The notes: generated by a model from the letters alone, not told the origin. Positions 15,587 to 25,299 are shown, numbered from the stretch's first letter. The stretch is 64,000 nt of DNA from Clostridia bacterium (GCA_017461385.1 JAFTXZ010000008.1:186001-250000), one strand, 5' to 3'. Program-made: numbers and translations.

Positions 15587-15615
15587 ATTATAGCATAAAT
15601 ATGTTGTTTTTTCAA
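15587..15615 (-). promoter_or_regulatory. Promoter of the plsC-like gene
   Basis: On the minus strand TTGAAA, 17 bases, TATAAT, about 25 bases ahead of the start codon. Confidence 0.8.
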
Positions 15616-15617
15616 CA

Positions 15618-15652
15618 TAAAAAGCCCCTATTTTAGTTTTAGGGGCTTTATT
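15618..15652. terminator. Terminator after the polysaccharide deacetylase gene
   Basis: AAAGCCCCTA and TAGGGGCTTT form a hairpin around an AT-rich loop, 5 bases beyond the stop codon of the deacetylase on the minus strand. Confidence 0.85.
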
Positions 15653-15656
15653 TTAG

Positions 15657-17162
15657 CTATTCCTCCGTATCCTCTGGTGGAAGCACGGGTATGATTTCTG
15701 TTTTTGTATGAGTACAGCCTCTGCATTGGTAAATGCGATAGCCCTCCTCCTCTGTAGTTGGACATTGCACCTCGATTGGATTACCCATATAAACGTGTGG
15801 CAATTTAGCTGTATATCTACCCTCGTAGGTTTTGTCACACCTTGCACATGCGTTTATGTTGTAACCGATTTCTGTGCAGGTTGCCGCAACCCTTTCCTTA
15901 ACATAATATAGATGGTTACAGCCGTTTTCGCAGTTAGAGTTACCACCAAGATAAATTGTAAATTCACCACCAGCTGGGTCTATATCTAATACTGTAACGT
16001 ATTTTTTATTGAATTGCCCTGTGGTTACCTCTAGATGCTGCTTTTCGCCATTTACAATAGTATAAGCAGAATCTGTAAATGATGGTACGTTTACGGTAAG
16101 GGACATTGGTATATTGTATACGTCATCTGCAATTGTACAGCCAGCCTTCAGAGTAATTGACTCCATTGAGCAGCCAACGTACTCCACGTAAGTGTTTTCA
16201 AGTTGTCTTGCATATTTTGCAACATCCTCAAAGGATGCAACCCATAAAACGTCTCTGAAGTTATCATAGAGCATTTTACAATGCGCCTCAAGGGCAGATA
16301 CGTTGCAGTTTATTCCCGAAGCATCCTCTCTAACCTCGTGGTATAGCTCTACCAACCACGCGCCTGAATTAACATAATTTGTTATTGCCTTTTGTGATGG
16401 AGCAGACGTTCTTTCGTTTACGGAAACGGAAGCTATTCTATACATATTAAAGTCCTTGCCAAGATAGGCCTGTTGTCCCATTGCCTCAAGTCTGTTTGCA
16501 ATACAGAATTGAGCAACATACTCCTCATAAGGGGTGCTTGGCTGTGCAAGAGGAGATGCATAGGTTAAAACGTCTTGTGTTGGGAATTTTTCCCTTAAGA
16601 ACATAATTGCGTCCTTTATTTCGTGCTCATACTGACTTGCCGAAAGCTCCGGTGGATTTGCATGGTTGTAGCCATGACAGCCGATATCCATATAGCCAAG
16701 AGCAACTATTTTGTTCCATTCCTCAATTGCCTTATCGTTTACAAAGCTAGCAGTTATCATTTCCGTACCACGGAAGCCATATTTTTTGAAAATATTTGTT
16801 ATGTTATAACCCGTCTGATAGTGACCTCCGTCATCAAAGGTCATTGAAAGAGCTGCCTTATAGTTATGGTAATATGGTGTAAAGGTTGGCTGAACAAGCT
16901 TTTCATTAAGATAGTTAAACGTACCATCTTCATTTGTTGTAGCCTCATAAACTAAGGTGTCGTCCTTAGCAAAATGAGTTGGAGCTTGTGGCTCAGGCTT
17001 GGTTGAGCCTCCTGTTTGAGTACCAGATTGAGTACCACCTGTTTGTGTGCTACCTGTTTGAGCACCTCCTGTTTGAATTGGCCCCTCAGTGTTTGGAACC
17101 ATACAGGAGCAAAGTCCAAGCATCATTATTAAAACAAGGGATATTGCAATTATTTTTTTCAT
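15657..17162 (-). CDS. Surface polysaccharide deacetylase lipoprotein
   Basis: A 501-residue lipoprotein with signal peptide and lipobox LCSC (about 17-20). A Thr/Gly/Gln linker of five QTGG-like repeats (about 28-55) follows, then a NodB-type deacetylase domain (about 95-330) with SMTFDDGG (catalytic Asp and metal Asp) and HGYNHANP (metal His pair). A C-terminal region carries CxxC modules (CARCDKTYEG, CRGCTHTK). It would remove acetyl groups from a cell-wall or host glycan outside the cell. The same CxxC module recurs in the surface proteins at 21166-23118 and 29182-32319. AAAAAGGAGATAATA precedes the ATG. Confidence 0.85.
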   Translation of the reverse strand: MKKIIAISLVLIMMLGLCSCMVPNTEGPIQTGGAQTGSTQTGGTQSGTQTGGSTKPEPQAPTHFAKDDTLVYEATTNEDGTFNYLNEKLVQPTFTPYYHNYKAALSMTFDDGGHYQTGYNITNIFKKYGFRGTEMITASFVNDKAIEEWNKIVALGYMDIGCHGYNHANPPELSASQYEHEIKDAIMFLREKFPTQDVLTYASPLAQPSTPYEEYVAQFCIANRLEAMGQQAYLGKDFNMYRIASVSVNERTSAPSQKAITNYVNSGAWLVELYHEVREDASGINCNVSALEAHCKMLYDNFRDVLWVASFEDVAKYARQLENTYVEYVGCSMESITLKAGCTIADDVYNIPMSLTVNVPSFTDSAYTIVNGEKQHLEVTTGQFNKKYVTVLDIDPAGGEFTIYLGGNSNCENGCNHLYYVKERVAATCTEIGYNINACARCDKTYEGRYTAKLPHVYMGNPIEVQCPTTEEEGYRIYQCRGCTHTKTEIIPVLPPEDTEE

Positions 17163-17175
17163 TATTATCTCCTTT

Positions 17176-18087
17176 TTAATCGGCCACGCCGTTTTCCTTT
17201 AGCCATAAAAGCTGATTATAGGTTTCTTTTGAAATATGTCCCTCTTGATAAGGGGAAACATTATATGCAAACACTCCCCCGTTGCTTTTTACCTTTTTTA
17301 TGTAATTTAGCACCTTTTCATTGGAGTGTACAGGTCTTGGCGTGCCCTCCTTTTCGTGCACCCAAAAGTCGTCCATCCAGCAAAGAGCAAACCATTGTGT
17401 GCCACCCTCACCAGAAAACCTTCCATTTGGATAAAAGGTAAGATCGTTTTCCTCGCCTGCCTGATAGTCGGCAATTCCTCTGCCCCATTCACTTCCCCAA
17501 GGCTCAACGCCACGGAAATTAAAGGCAACTATTGAGTCAGGATTTCCGCTTCGCAGTGCCTCGGCATATCTTTCGTAATCGTAGCAAAGTCCACGTCCAC
17601 CACATATACCTGGCTCATAGCAGCAGTCAATCCACCAGCCATTGATTTTTTTGCCATATTTCTTGGAGATTGCAGAGGTTATTTTATAGCAATACTCTGC
17701 CTTTTTCTCACAAACATTTTCGTTATCAAAAAGAGCTCGCCATTCCGGACTTGTTTGCCCGTCTCCGTTGAAATAAACCATTAGCTTTATTCCGTGCCCC
17801 TCCAAGCGGTCAGCAATTTCACCCAAAAGGTCCCTCTTGCTTGTGTATCCCGGCACCAGCTCCTCAAGCTCTGGCAAGGGGAAGGGTACAAATACGTCGG
17901 AGTGTGTAATTGTAAAGAATAAAAACTTAGCCCCTGTGTTTATAATCTGACTTGTAAAGGCTTCTACGTCGAAGTCGAGAATTGCCTGTGCATGGCTTTT
18001 CTTTTCTCCCTTTTCAGGTAGACTTTTCGTCGTCCAGTGGACAAAAATACCATAGCCAGCATCAGAAAACCATTTCGTTCTATCCAT
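17176..18087 (-). CDS. GH29-like alpha-L-fucosidase family protein
   Basis: A 303-residue cytoplasmic protein with the barrel of family GH29: YGIFVHWTTKSL near the N-terminus corresponds to the family GxFxHWG motif, and INGWWIDCCYEPG corresponds to the strand carrying the nucleophile Asp. It is shorter than classical GH29 (about 450) and lacks the C-terminal beta domain. It is 13 bases upstream of the deacetylase gene on the same strand. Substrate is probably a fucoside-like residue, but short divergent members can have other activities. Confidence 0.68.
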   Translation of the reverse strand: MDRTKWFSDAGYGIFVHWTTKSLPEKGEKKSHAQAILDFDVEAFTSQIINTGAKFLFFTITHSDVFVPFPLPELEELVPGYTSKRDLLGEIADRLEGHGIKLMVYFNGDGQTSPEWRALFDNENVCEKKAEYCYKITSAISKKYGKKINGWWIDCCYEPGICGGRGLCYDYERYAEALRSGNPDSIVAFNFRGVEPWGSEWGRGIADYQAGEENDLTFYPNGRFSGEGGTQWFALCWMDDFWVHEKEGTPRPVHSNEKVLNYIKKVKSNGGVFAYNVSPYQEGHISKETYNQLLWLKENGVAD

Positions 18088-18136
18088 TTTTGGTTTAGCT
18101 CCAATTTTTGTTTATTTTTAGTTTATTTATGCTTTT

Positions 18137-18165
18137 ATAATATCATAATATAAATAAAATATCAA
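18137..18165 (-). promoter_or_regulatory. Promoter of the GH29-like and deacetylase genes
   Basis: On the minus strand TTGATA, 17-base spacer ending ATGA, TATTAT, about 50 bases ahead of the start. Confidence 0.7.
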
Positions 18166-18226
18166 GGCTTTTATAACTATTATGTGATAGGTTTGTGATT
18201 TTTTGTAAAAAATTATATACATAATG

Positions 18227-18255
18227 TTGACATAGTCTTTTGATATATTTATAAT
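18227..18255 (+). promoter_or_regulatory. Promoter of the MacB-like exporter gene
   Basis: Full consensus sigma-A promoter: TTGACA, 17 bases, TATAAT, about 40 bases ahead of the ATG. GAGGAAAGGA is the ribosome binding site. Confidence 0.88.
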
Positions 18256-18294
18256 AAAAATATCGTTTTATTTTTTTGAGGAAAGGAAAACAAA

Positions 18295-21084
18295 ATGCTA
18301 CAGCTAAAGGATATTACCAAGGTTTATGAAACAGGCGATAGCACTGTTCACGCATTGCGTGGTGTTTCTCTCAATTTCAGAGAGAGTGAGTTTGTTTCCA
18401 TTCTAGGTCAGAGTGGTTGTGGAAAAACCACACTGCTGAATATCATCGGTGGACTTGACCAATATACAAATGGCGATTTAATTATCAATGGAAAATCAAC
18501 GAAGAAGTTTTCTGATAGAGATTGGGACAGCTACAGAAACCACTCTATTGGCTTTATTTTTCAAAGCTATAATCTAATTCCTCACCAAACGGTTCTTTCA
18601 AACGTTGAGCTTGCGCTTACTCTTTCCGGTGTTTCTAAGAAGGAAAGACGTCAAAGAGCTATTGAGGCGCTTAACACCGTTGGCTTAGGGGATCAAATCA
18701 ATAAAAAGCCTAATCAAATGTCCGGTGGACAAATGCAAAGAGTTGCCATTGCCCGTGCACTTGTTAACAATCCTGATATTCTTTTAGCTGATGAGCCAAC
18801 GGGTGCTCTTGACTCTGAAACCAGTGTTCAGATTATGGAAATTCTAAAGAATATTTCAAAGAATAAGCTAGTTATCATGGTTACCCACAACCCTGAGCTT
18901 GCTAAGGAGTATTCAACCAGAATTATCAATCTTTTAGACGGTAACGTGGTTAGCGACTCTAATCCTATTAGCAATGCCCTTAGTGATAAGAGAAAGACGG
19001 TGCTTGTTAAGCCTAATTCCAAGGAGAAAAGGGTTGTTGTTAAGAAGCAAAAGACCTCTATGTCCTTCTTTACTGCTCTTGCCTTGTCCTTAAACAATCT
19101 ATTGACTAAGAAGGGTCGTACATTTTTAACATCCTTTGCCGGTTCGATTGGTATTATAGGAATTGCCCTTATTCTTTCCGTTTCAACGGGTGTTAACTCA
19201 TATATCGCCAGTGTTGAAAACGATACTATGTCCTCATTCCCTATTCAAATCAACGAAAGCTCTATGGATGCTATGTCAATGTTTGAGGTTATAATGTCTA
19301 ACTCACAGCGTCAAGAGGATGAGATTGATCAGGATAAGATCTATTCTAACAACATTATGACCGACGTTATGCTGGCTTTTTCTACAGGATTAACGAAAAA
19401 CAATTTGGAAAAGCTGAAGGAATATATTGAAAGCAACTCAACGATTAAGGACAATGCAACCGATATTAAATATATCTATAATGCAAATCTTAACGCCTTT
19501 ACCATTATTAAGAATAGTACAGGTGAGGTCGTTGGTAGCTTTGAAAATCTAAGCGGTCTTTCAGAGCTTATGACACAGATCGGTCTTGGTAGCATGAGCG
19601 ATAGCATGTCAGCAATGGATATGATGGGCACTGCTGCTTGGACTGAGCTTGTTGGTAGCCTTGACCACATTAAAACACAATACGAGCTTATTGATGGTAG
19701 ATTCCCTACTAAGGAGGGAGAAACAAGCGAGGTTGTGCTAATCGTTGACCAGTATCATCAGGTTACAGACTTTATTCTTTATACTCTTGGTATAAGAAAC
19801 CTTCAAGAGCTACGCAATTGGGTAGCTGACCAGCTGAATCCCGACATTGCGGACAAGGACAAGACAAAGTTTGAGTCTCCCGAGTTTTCAACCTCTGAGC
19901 TTTTAGGCTATGAGTTTATGGTTTTGCCAGACTCTGAAAGATTTTATCTTGGAGAAAATGGCGAGATTTTGGAAAGAGATAATCTTAGCCAGTTTGTAAT
20001 TTCTGAAGGCTCCACTGCCAAAAAGGTTAAAATCGTTGGTATTGTAACTCCTACTAACAAGGATTCCATTACAATCGGTTCAATTGGCTACACCTCTGCT
20101 CTTATGAATGAAATTATGTCTCTTTCAAACAACAGTCCTGTAATTGAAGCACAGAAGAATAATGACAAGATTAACCTTATTACAGGCTTGCCATTTGAAA
20201 AGGTTGAGCCAGATATGACTGGTATCAATACAATTCTTGCTATGAATCCACAGGTTGGTGCTTATCTTGATAAAATGACAACTGACCAAAAAATTCTTGC
20301 GCTCAAGAGTGGACTTGGTAACAATCTAACCGCTTTGCTTTCAACTGCTCCTTATGGTGGCTTCACAAGTGAGCATATCAGTGCGATAAGAGGTGCTACA
20401 GGCTTTACCTTTACAAGAGAAACTGATGAAAATCTACTAAAAATTGCAAACTATATGCTTGATAATCTGCCACAGGATAAGGTTTTAGAGCATATTGGTT
20501 ACATTGATCTATCTAAGCCCTCAGCAGTTGTAATTTATCCTAAGGATTTTGACGCTAAGGAAGCAATCAATAACGAAATTAAAAACGTTTACAATGGTCA
20601 GCAAGAGGATGCAGATAAAATTTCATATTCAGATGCTGCAGCAACTCTTATTGGCTCTATTACTACAATAGTTGATGCTATAACCTACGTGCTTATTGCG
20701 TTTGTTTCAATCTCACTTGTGGTTTCTTCAATTATGATTGGTATTATCACCTATATTTCTGTTCTTGAAAGAACCAAGGAAATTGGTATTTTGCGTGCAA
20801 TCGGTGCGTCAAAGAAGGATATTTCAAGAGTATTCAATGCAGAAACTATGATTATTGGCTTAACTGCCGGTGTAATTGGTATTGTTGCAACTATACTTTT
20901 GAATGAAGTAATAAATATTATTCTGTTCAGTCTAACAGGTCTTGCAACCCTTAAGGCTGCACTAGACCCTATGGCTGCAATTATTCTTGTGCTTATCAGT
21001 ATGTCCCTTACACTTATTGCAGGACTTGTTCCAGCAAGCATGGCATCAAAGAAGGACCCTGTAATAGCGCTAAGAACTGAATAA
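18295..21084 (+). CDS. MacB/FtsX-type ABC exporter, ATPase and permease fused
   Basis: A 929-residue protein. Residues 1-220 are an ABC ATPase: Walker A GQSGCGKTT (39-47), signature MSGGQMQR, Walker B ILLADEPTG, switch His in MVTHN. Residues about 255-929 are an FtsX-like permease: one helix near 280-300 (GSIGIIGIALILSVSTGV), a large outside domain of about 480 residues, and three helices at the C-terminus (LIAFVSISLVVSSIMIGII and on). Such MacB-type pumps export peptides, antibiotics or lipoproteins, or act as mechanical signal transmitters. No separate accessory protein lies next to it, and no two-component pair is nearby. Confidence 0.9.
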   Translation: MLQLKDITKVYETGDSTVHALRGVSLNFRESEFVSILGQSGCGKTTLLNIIGGLDQYTNGDLIINGKSTKKFSDRDWDSYRNHSIGFIFQSYNLIPHQTVLSNVELALTLSGVSKKERRQRAIEALNTVGLGDQINKKPNQMSGGQMQRVAIARALVNNPDILLADEPTGALDSETSVQIMEILKNISKNKLVIMVTHNPELAKEYSTRIINLLDGNVVSDSNPISNALSDKRKTVLVKPNSKEKRVVVKKQKTSMSFFTALALSLNNLLTKKGRTFLTSFAGSIGIIGIALILSVSTGVNSYIASVENDTMSSFPIQINESSMDAMSMFEVIMSNSQRQEDEIDQDKIYSNNIMTDVMLAFSTGLTKNNLEKLKEYIESNSTIKDNATDIKYIYNANLNAFTIIKNSTGEVVGSFENLSGLSELMTQIGLGSMSDSMSAMDMMGTAAWTELVGSLDHIKTQYELIDGRFPTKEGETSEVVLIVDQYHQVTDFILYTLGIRNLQELRNWVADQLNPDIADKDKTKFESPEFSTSELLGYEFMVLPDSERFYLGENGEILERDNLSQFVISEGSTAKKVKIVGIVTPTNKDSITIGSIGYTSALMNEIMSLSNNSPVIEAQKNNDKINLITGLPFEKVEPDMTGINTILAMNPQVGAYLDKMTTDQKILALKSGLGNNLTALLSTAPYGGFTSEHISAIRGATGFTFTRETDENLLKIANYMLDNLPQDKVLEHIGYIDLSKPSAVVIYPKDFDAKEAINNEIKNVYNGQQEDADKISYSDAAATLIGSITTIVDAITYVLIAFVSISLVVSSIMIGIITYISVLERTKEIGILRAIGASKKDISRVFNAETMIIGLTAGVIGIVATILLNEVINIILFSLTGLATLKAALDPMAAIILVLISMSLTLIAGLVPASMASKKDPVIALRTE

Positions 21085-21090
21085 TTATCA

Positions 21091-21117
21091 AAAAAGGCTA
21101 CCCTGTGTAGCCTTTTC
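21091..21117 (+). terminator. Terminator after the MacB-like gene
   Basis: AAAAGGCTAC pairs with GTAGCCTTTT around a short loop, 7 bases past the stop codon. Confidence 0.85.
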
Positions 21118-21129
21118 TATTTTATGTGT

Positions 21130-21162
21130 AAAAAAAAGCAACCGAAATCGGTTGCTTTTTTG
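21130..21162. terminator. Terminator serving both directions
   Basis: AAAAAAGCAACCGA and TCGGTTGCTTTTTT form a strong hairpin, immediately downstream of the minus-strand surface lipoprotein gene. Confidence 0.88.
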
Positions 21163-21165
21163 TTT

Positions 21166-23118
21166 TTATTCTTCTATGATTTTGCCGCCACCGAGAGCTT
21201 GAACCTCCCAAAGGTAGTTATTACTTGTATCAGATGAACGAATAATTTCTATTTTCTTTGCTGAAGCACCCTCTGCAAGTGCAACATCAATTTCAAGATC
21301 AATTATGTCGAGAGTATTGTATTCTTGGGATTCAAAAATCACATTATCGCTTTCATCGTAAACGTTAACTCTAATTCTATAATTATTGTTTGTAACCTCA
21401 GAGACATTTGCCCAAATAGCAGGAATATATCCCTTACCATTTACTGTAAGAATAATCTTTGACAAGTCCGTAGTAGCCTCTGCAAGCTCAAGATAAATGT
21501 AAGTATAGTGGTTATCAGGAGCGCTTGCGCTACCGTTTTCTTTATTACCGTCAATCAATGCATCTAAGCCTGATGTTCCGTTTTGTGCAGTAACGTGCCA
21601 GTGACCATTAGTGGTAGATACTGTTGCGCCTGTTAATACGTTTTTAATCTTAGAAATAACCTTCGCCTCGGAAATAGTGTTACCACATGAGCTACATTTT
21701 GTTGTTCCTGTTGAGCCTTCCTCTGTTTCTGTTGGCGCCTTGTAGCCCTCGGTGATAAGATTTAGATGCTTACCTGGCTCAACGGTTTCGCTATCAGTTG
21801 CACCACAGCCCTTGTTTAGACACTCTTTTGTCCTTGTGCCACCTACTGAGCAATCGTAGCTGTCAGACTTCCACTCAGACCAATTATGGTCATAAGGCAT
21901 TGGAACGGTCTCGGCGTCCTCTTTTTCACAAACATCACAATATCTAACCTGATAACCGTCAACACCGCATGCAGCAGGCATTAGTACGTCAAATTCGCCC
22001 CAGTCGTGAGTAGCAGTTATTGGTCTAGTCTCATACTTATCACATCTTGAGCAATCGCGTCTTTCTTCACCATTAATCAAGGCTTCCTTAGTACACTGTG
22101 GAGCCTTTGTTTCAGTCCATTCTCCCCAGTCACAACCCTTGCTATCGCACTCTGTAATCAGAGTTGAGCCGTTTGCAGTTATCTCATATAGATAATATAC
22201 ACCATTGTCGCCAGGATGTTTGTTTTCAACAATAGGTCCGTCCTGAATGTTGATGCCTATTCTGGAAATAAGCTTTGTGCCTGTGTAGCCATAGTCGGCA
22301 ATGTTAACCTCAAGTAGGCTTGACGTGTCAATAACATCAGTTGTGAACTCCTCTTTATATAGAGGCTCGCCTGTTGTTTCATCAACCTTTTCAATTGAGT
22401 AAAGAACTATCTTAAGCTTAGAGATATTGTACGTGTTTTCAGTTGTTTCACCAGCACCAGCTTTATATGTACCATAGCCGTTACATACAACCTTGAGGGC
22501 TTCAAGATACATTGGATTTTCATAATCCATGTAAATGAAGAAATTTCTACCCTTTGGTGAGTTTGTACCTGTTTTATCGTTGCCGTCAAAAACTCTTGTC
22601 CAATCGATTGCCCAGAAATCATTACCCGTGCTTGAGAAGGTTGCCTTATTTGCAACGTTTGTAAACTTATGATAAATTAGTGATGGCTCAGCAATCTCAC
22701 CACACACTGTACACTTTTTACCCTCACTTTGTCCGTCCGCAGTTGCGCTTGGCATTTTGAAGTCGTTAATCTTTTCATAATCGTGTCCTACGTGAACGAT
22801 TGTTTCTTCATCAGCTTCAGAGCAATTTTTACATGTTCTTGTCTGCTTACCGTCTGTTGTACATGTAACCTCTTTTATTACATTCCAGTCGTTCCAGTCA
22901 TGGCCTAGAGCTTCAACCTCGCGAGTTTCCTCCTCTTGACATACTGTACAAATTCTCTTTTCAGAGCCCTTGTCCTCACATGTAGCGGATTTTACAAGAG
23001 TCCAGTCGCCAGAATGCTCCTCACATGGTCCAGCAGGTCCTCCACCGCAGGCTGTAAATACAACCATCATAGAAAGGCACAAGATAGCAATAAGAATTGC
23101 TAACAAATGTTTTTTCAT
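21166..23118 (-). CDS. Large surface lipoprotein with repeated CxxC modules
   Basis: A 650-residue lipoprotein (signal peptide ending FTAC). About ten Cys pairs occur in modules of the form (T)CxxxGxxxRxCxxCxxxE, for example RICTVCQEEETREVEALGHD and RTCKNCSEADEET near the N-terminus and KECLNKGCGATDSET later. Two beta-sandwich regions (about 145-320 and 490-645, with FSSTGNDFWAIDWTRVFDG and LDALIDGNKENG) look like F5/8-type or similar carbohydrate-binding folds. It probably binds glycans or protein at the cell surface. The Cys modules are of a kind common in clostridial surface proteins; their ligand is not established. Confidence 0.65.
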   Translation of the reverse strand: MKKHLLAILIAILCLSMMVVFTACGGGPAGPCEEHSGDWTLVKSATCEDKGSEKRICTVCQEEETREVEALGHDWNDWNVIKEVTCTTDGKQTRTCKNCSEADEETIVHVGHDYEKINDFKMPSATADGQSEGKKCTVCGEIAEPSLIYHKFTNVANKATFSSTGNDFWAIDWTRVFDGNDKTGTNSPKGRNFFIYMDYENPMYLEALKVVCNGYGTYKAGAGETTENTYNISKLKIVLYSIEKVDETTGEPLYKEEFTTDVIDTSSLLEVNIADYGYTGTKLISRIGINIQDGPIVENKHPGDNGVYYLYEITANGSTLITECDSKGCDWGEWTETKAPQCTKEALINGEERRDCSRCDKYETRPITATHDWGEFDVLMPAACGVDGYQVRYCDVCEKEDAETVPMPYDHNWSEWKSDSYDCSVGGTRTKECLNKGCGATDSETVEPGKHLNLITEGYKAPTETEEGSTGTTKCSSCGNTISEAKVISKIKNVLTGATVSTTNGHWHVTAQNGTSGLDALIDGNKENGSASAPDNHYTYIYLELAEATTDLSKIILTVNGKGYIPAIWANVSEVTNNNYRIRVNVYDESDNVIFESQEYNTLDIIDLEIDVALAEGASAKKIEIIRSSDTSNNYLWEVQALGGGKIIEE

Positions 23119-23135
23119 AATTATTCTCCTCGTTT

Positions 23136-23192
23136 AGTGCATTTTGCACTTATTCGTACTATTATTCTAACACTTTATGGGCAAAATGTCAA
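23136..23192 (-). promoter_or_regulatory. Promoter of the surface lipoprotein gene with a downstream palindrome
   Basis: On the minus strand TTGACA (23187-23192), 17 bases, TAGAAT (23164-23169). Beyond it lies the perfect palindrome AGTGCATTTTGCACT (23136-23150) in the first transcribed bases, placed where a repressor could act, or forming a small RNA hairpin before the GAGGAG ribosome binding site. Confidence 0.7.
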
Positions 23193-23215
23193 CATATAAT
23201 AGTATATTCTTAAAT

Positions 23216-23240
23216 AAAAAGAGCCCTTTGGGCTCTCTTT
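23216..23240 (-). terminator. Terminator after thrC and the ACT gene
   Basis: AAAGAGCCC, TTT, GGGCTCTCTTT forms a hairpin just past the stop of the ACT-domain gene. Confidence 0.82.
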
Positions 23241-23241
23241 A

Positions 23242-23679
23242 CTATTCAATTGCTAAAAGCTTAACGTGAGACACACCATCTATTTGGTTAAGTGCCTCGG
23301 TCAAAGTGTTTATATCTCCCACCACTGAGGAAACGTCGGTTGAAACCACCACGTGCGCCCTTTTGTTTACAGGTAGATTTTGAGTTATTGTCAAAATATT
23401 TGCACCCTTAGTTGAGAGTGTATTCAGCACCTCGCTAAGAATTCCCGATTTGTGATAAAGAGTAAAGGAAATTACAGCTTTTCGGCACTCTGTGTCGCTA
23501 TTTGGCGCAAAAACATAGTCCTTATACTTGTAATACGTGCTTCTTGAAATGCCTACCATTTTGCTTGCCTCGGACACGTCCTTTGCCTTGCCAGAGCTGA
23601 TTAGAGACTTAGCCTCGATTACCTTTTCATAATATGAGGGCAAAATCTGTTTATCAACCAGTAGATATTTACTTAACAT
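23242..23679 (-). CDS. ACT-domain regulatory protein (PheB/UPF0735 type)
   Basis: A 145-residue protein with an N-terminal helix-turn-helix-like part (about 25-60, ISSGKAKDVSEASKMVGISR) and an ACT domain (about 68-143, AVISFTLYHKSGILSEVLNT), the small module that senses amino acids. This architecture is the UPF0735/PheB family often found with hom and thr genes in Firmicutes. It follows thrC by 19 bases in one transcript, so it probably controls flux to threonine. Molecular target not known. Confidence 0.88.
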   Translation of the reverse strand: MLSKYLLVDKQILPSYYEKVIEAKSLISSGKAKDVSEASKMVGISRSTYYKYKDYVFAPNSDTECRKAVISFTLYHKSGILSEVLNTLSTKGANILTITQNLPVNKRAHVVVSTDVSSVVGDINTLTEALNQIDGVSHVKLLAIE

Positions 23680-23698
23680 TATAACACCCTTCTTTTTT

Positions 23699-25195
23699 TT
23701 AGTTGTGCCAAGTCTTTTTATTTACCATTTTGTCAACGAAGCTTAGCATTTCGTCCTTTTCTACTGTTACCTTGTGAACAATTGGCTTGCTTTCAATATT
23801 TACAAGGGATGCTGGGATTTTAGCGCCTGTGTATTCATAAAGCTTGTTTACTGCATCAAACTCACCCTCGTAATCTTGACCAAGTGCGTTCATAACGCTT
23901 GAGGAGAATTTGTATGGTGAAGCAGTTGATAAAACCACCGTTTTGTCATTATTGCCTGTTTCACTTTGCCATTTCTCATATACATTCCAAGCAACGGCAG
24001 TATGGGTATCCATTAGGTAGCCGTCCCTTTCATATACCTTTTTAATTGTTGCAAGAGTTTCCTCATCATCGCAGAAGCCTGCGTCAAACTCATCTCTGAT
24101 TTTTGCAAGCTCCTGTGCATCAAGCTTGTATTCGCCTTTTTGCTTTAGCTCATTCATATAGTAGGCACACTTTTCTGCACCACATACAAGATAAAGGAGT
24201 CTTTCAAGGTTTGAGGAAATAAGAATATCCATTGATGGGGATTTTGTTATGTAAAAGCTTCTATTCTTATTATATACGCCATTTTCAAAGAAATCGGTCA
24301 AAACCTTGTTTGTATTTGATGCACAAACAAGCTGACCAACCGGCAAGCCCATTTTCTTTGCAAAGTAGCCTGCCAAAATGTCGCCAAAGTTACCTGTTGG
24401 TACAACAAAGTTAACCTTGTCGCCCATTTTGATTTCCTTATTTAGTAGTAAATCACGATATGATTTGAAGTAGTAAGCAACCTGTGGTGCTAGTCTGCCT
24501 ATATTGATTGAGTTTGCGCTTGAAAGCACAACTCCCTTTGGAAGCTCAAGCGTTGCAAAAATATTTTTAACTCCACTTTGCGCATCGTCAAAATTACCTC
24601 CAACGGAGCAAACACAGGTATTTTTGCCATCAACTGACACCATTTGTCTTTCTTGCACTGCGCTTATACCATTTCTTGGGTAGAATACAATAATCTTAAC
24701 ACCCTCAACGTTTGAGAATCCACTTAGTGCTGCACTTCCTGTATCGCCAGAGGTTGCTGTAAGAATAACGATTTCATCCTTCATTCCTGTAGCTTTTCTT
24801 GCAGAGGAAACGAGCTGTGGCAAAAGCTGAAGTGCAACGTCCTTAAATGCGCAGGTTGGTCCGTGATATAGCTCCATAACGTAAGCGTTTGCAACCTTAG
24901 AAAGCGGTGCGTAATCCTCGTCCTCAAATTTTCCGTCGTAAGCCTTGGACACAAGCTCATAAGCACCAGCTAGCTCACCATTAGGATTTGCAAGCATTTC
25001 ATCTCCCTTGAAAAGCAATGAAATTACCTGTGCGGAGATTTCCTTGCCTGTTAGCTTTTCAAGCCTTTCCATTGGAAATTCAACGCCCTCAAAGCTATGT
25101 GGCATATATAATCCACCGTCCCTTGCAATGCCCTCAAGCACTGCTTCAGATGGTTTTTTTGATATTTTATTATTTCTTGTACTTAAATATAACAT
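23699..25195 (-). CDS. thrC: Threonine synthase
   Basis: Converts O-phosphohomoserine to threonine with pyridoxal phosphate. A 498-residue protein of the long form. The PLP lysine is in GPTCAFKDVALQLLPQL, and TATSGDTGSAALSGF holds the phosphate cup. It is divergent from hom, which supplies homoserine, and precedes the ACT-domain gene. Homoserine kinase (thrB) is not in this window. AAGGGGGTATTTG precedes the ATG. Confidence 0.95.
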   Translation of the reverse strand: MLYLSTRNNKISKKPSEAVLEGIARDGGLYMPHSFEGVEFPMERLEKLTGKEISAQVISLLFKGDEMLANPNGELAGAYELVSKAYDGKFEDEDYAPLSKVANAYVMELYHGPTCAFKDVALQLLPQLVSSARKATGMKDEIVILTATSGDTGSAALSGFSNVEGVKIIVFYPRNGISAVQERQMVSVDGKNTCVCSVGGNFDDAQSGVKNIFATLELPKGVVLSSANSINIGRLAPQVAYYFKSYRDLLLNKEIKMGDKVNFVVPTGNFGDILAGYFAKKMGLPVGQLVCASNTNKVLTDFFENGVYNKNRSFYITKSPSMDILISSNLERLLYLVCGAEKCAYYMNELKQKGEYKLDAQELAKIRDEFDAGFCDDEETLATIKKVYERDGYLMDTHTAVAWNVYEKWQSETGNNDKTVVLSTASPYKFSSSVMNALGQDYEGEFDAVNKLYEYTGAKIPASLVNIESKPIVHKVTVEKDEMLSFVDKMVNKKTWHN

Positions 25196-25299
25196 TTTTT
25201 CAAATACCCCCTTGATTTTTTACAAGTTATATGATACACTATCTCTCATAGAAAAACAAGTGTTTTTGAAAGAAAAACACTCAGAAAGGTAAATTTTTT
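25196..25299. promoter_or_regulatory. Divergent thrC/hom promoter region with a hairpin
   Basis: Only 104 bases separate the divergent genes. Minus strand: TTGTTT, 17 bases, TATCAT could drive thrC. Plus strand: TTGATT, 17 bases, TACACT could drive hom. AGTGTTTTT (25259-25267) pairs perfectly with AAAAACACT (25273-25281) in the hom leader. There is no room for a T-box and I see none, so control is probably through a protein or at the enzyme level. Confidence 0.5.

Noticed and set aside
25196..25299. T-box or threonine riboswitch ahead of hom or thrC
   Set aside because: The divergent gap is only 104 bases and lacks the T-box core and specifier structure.
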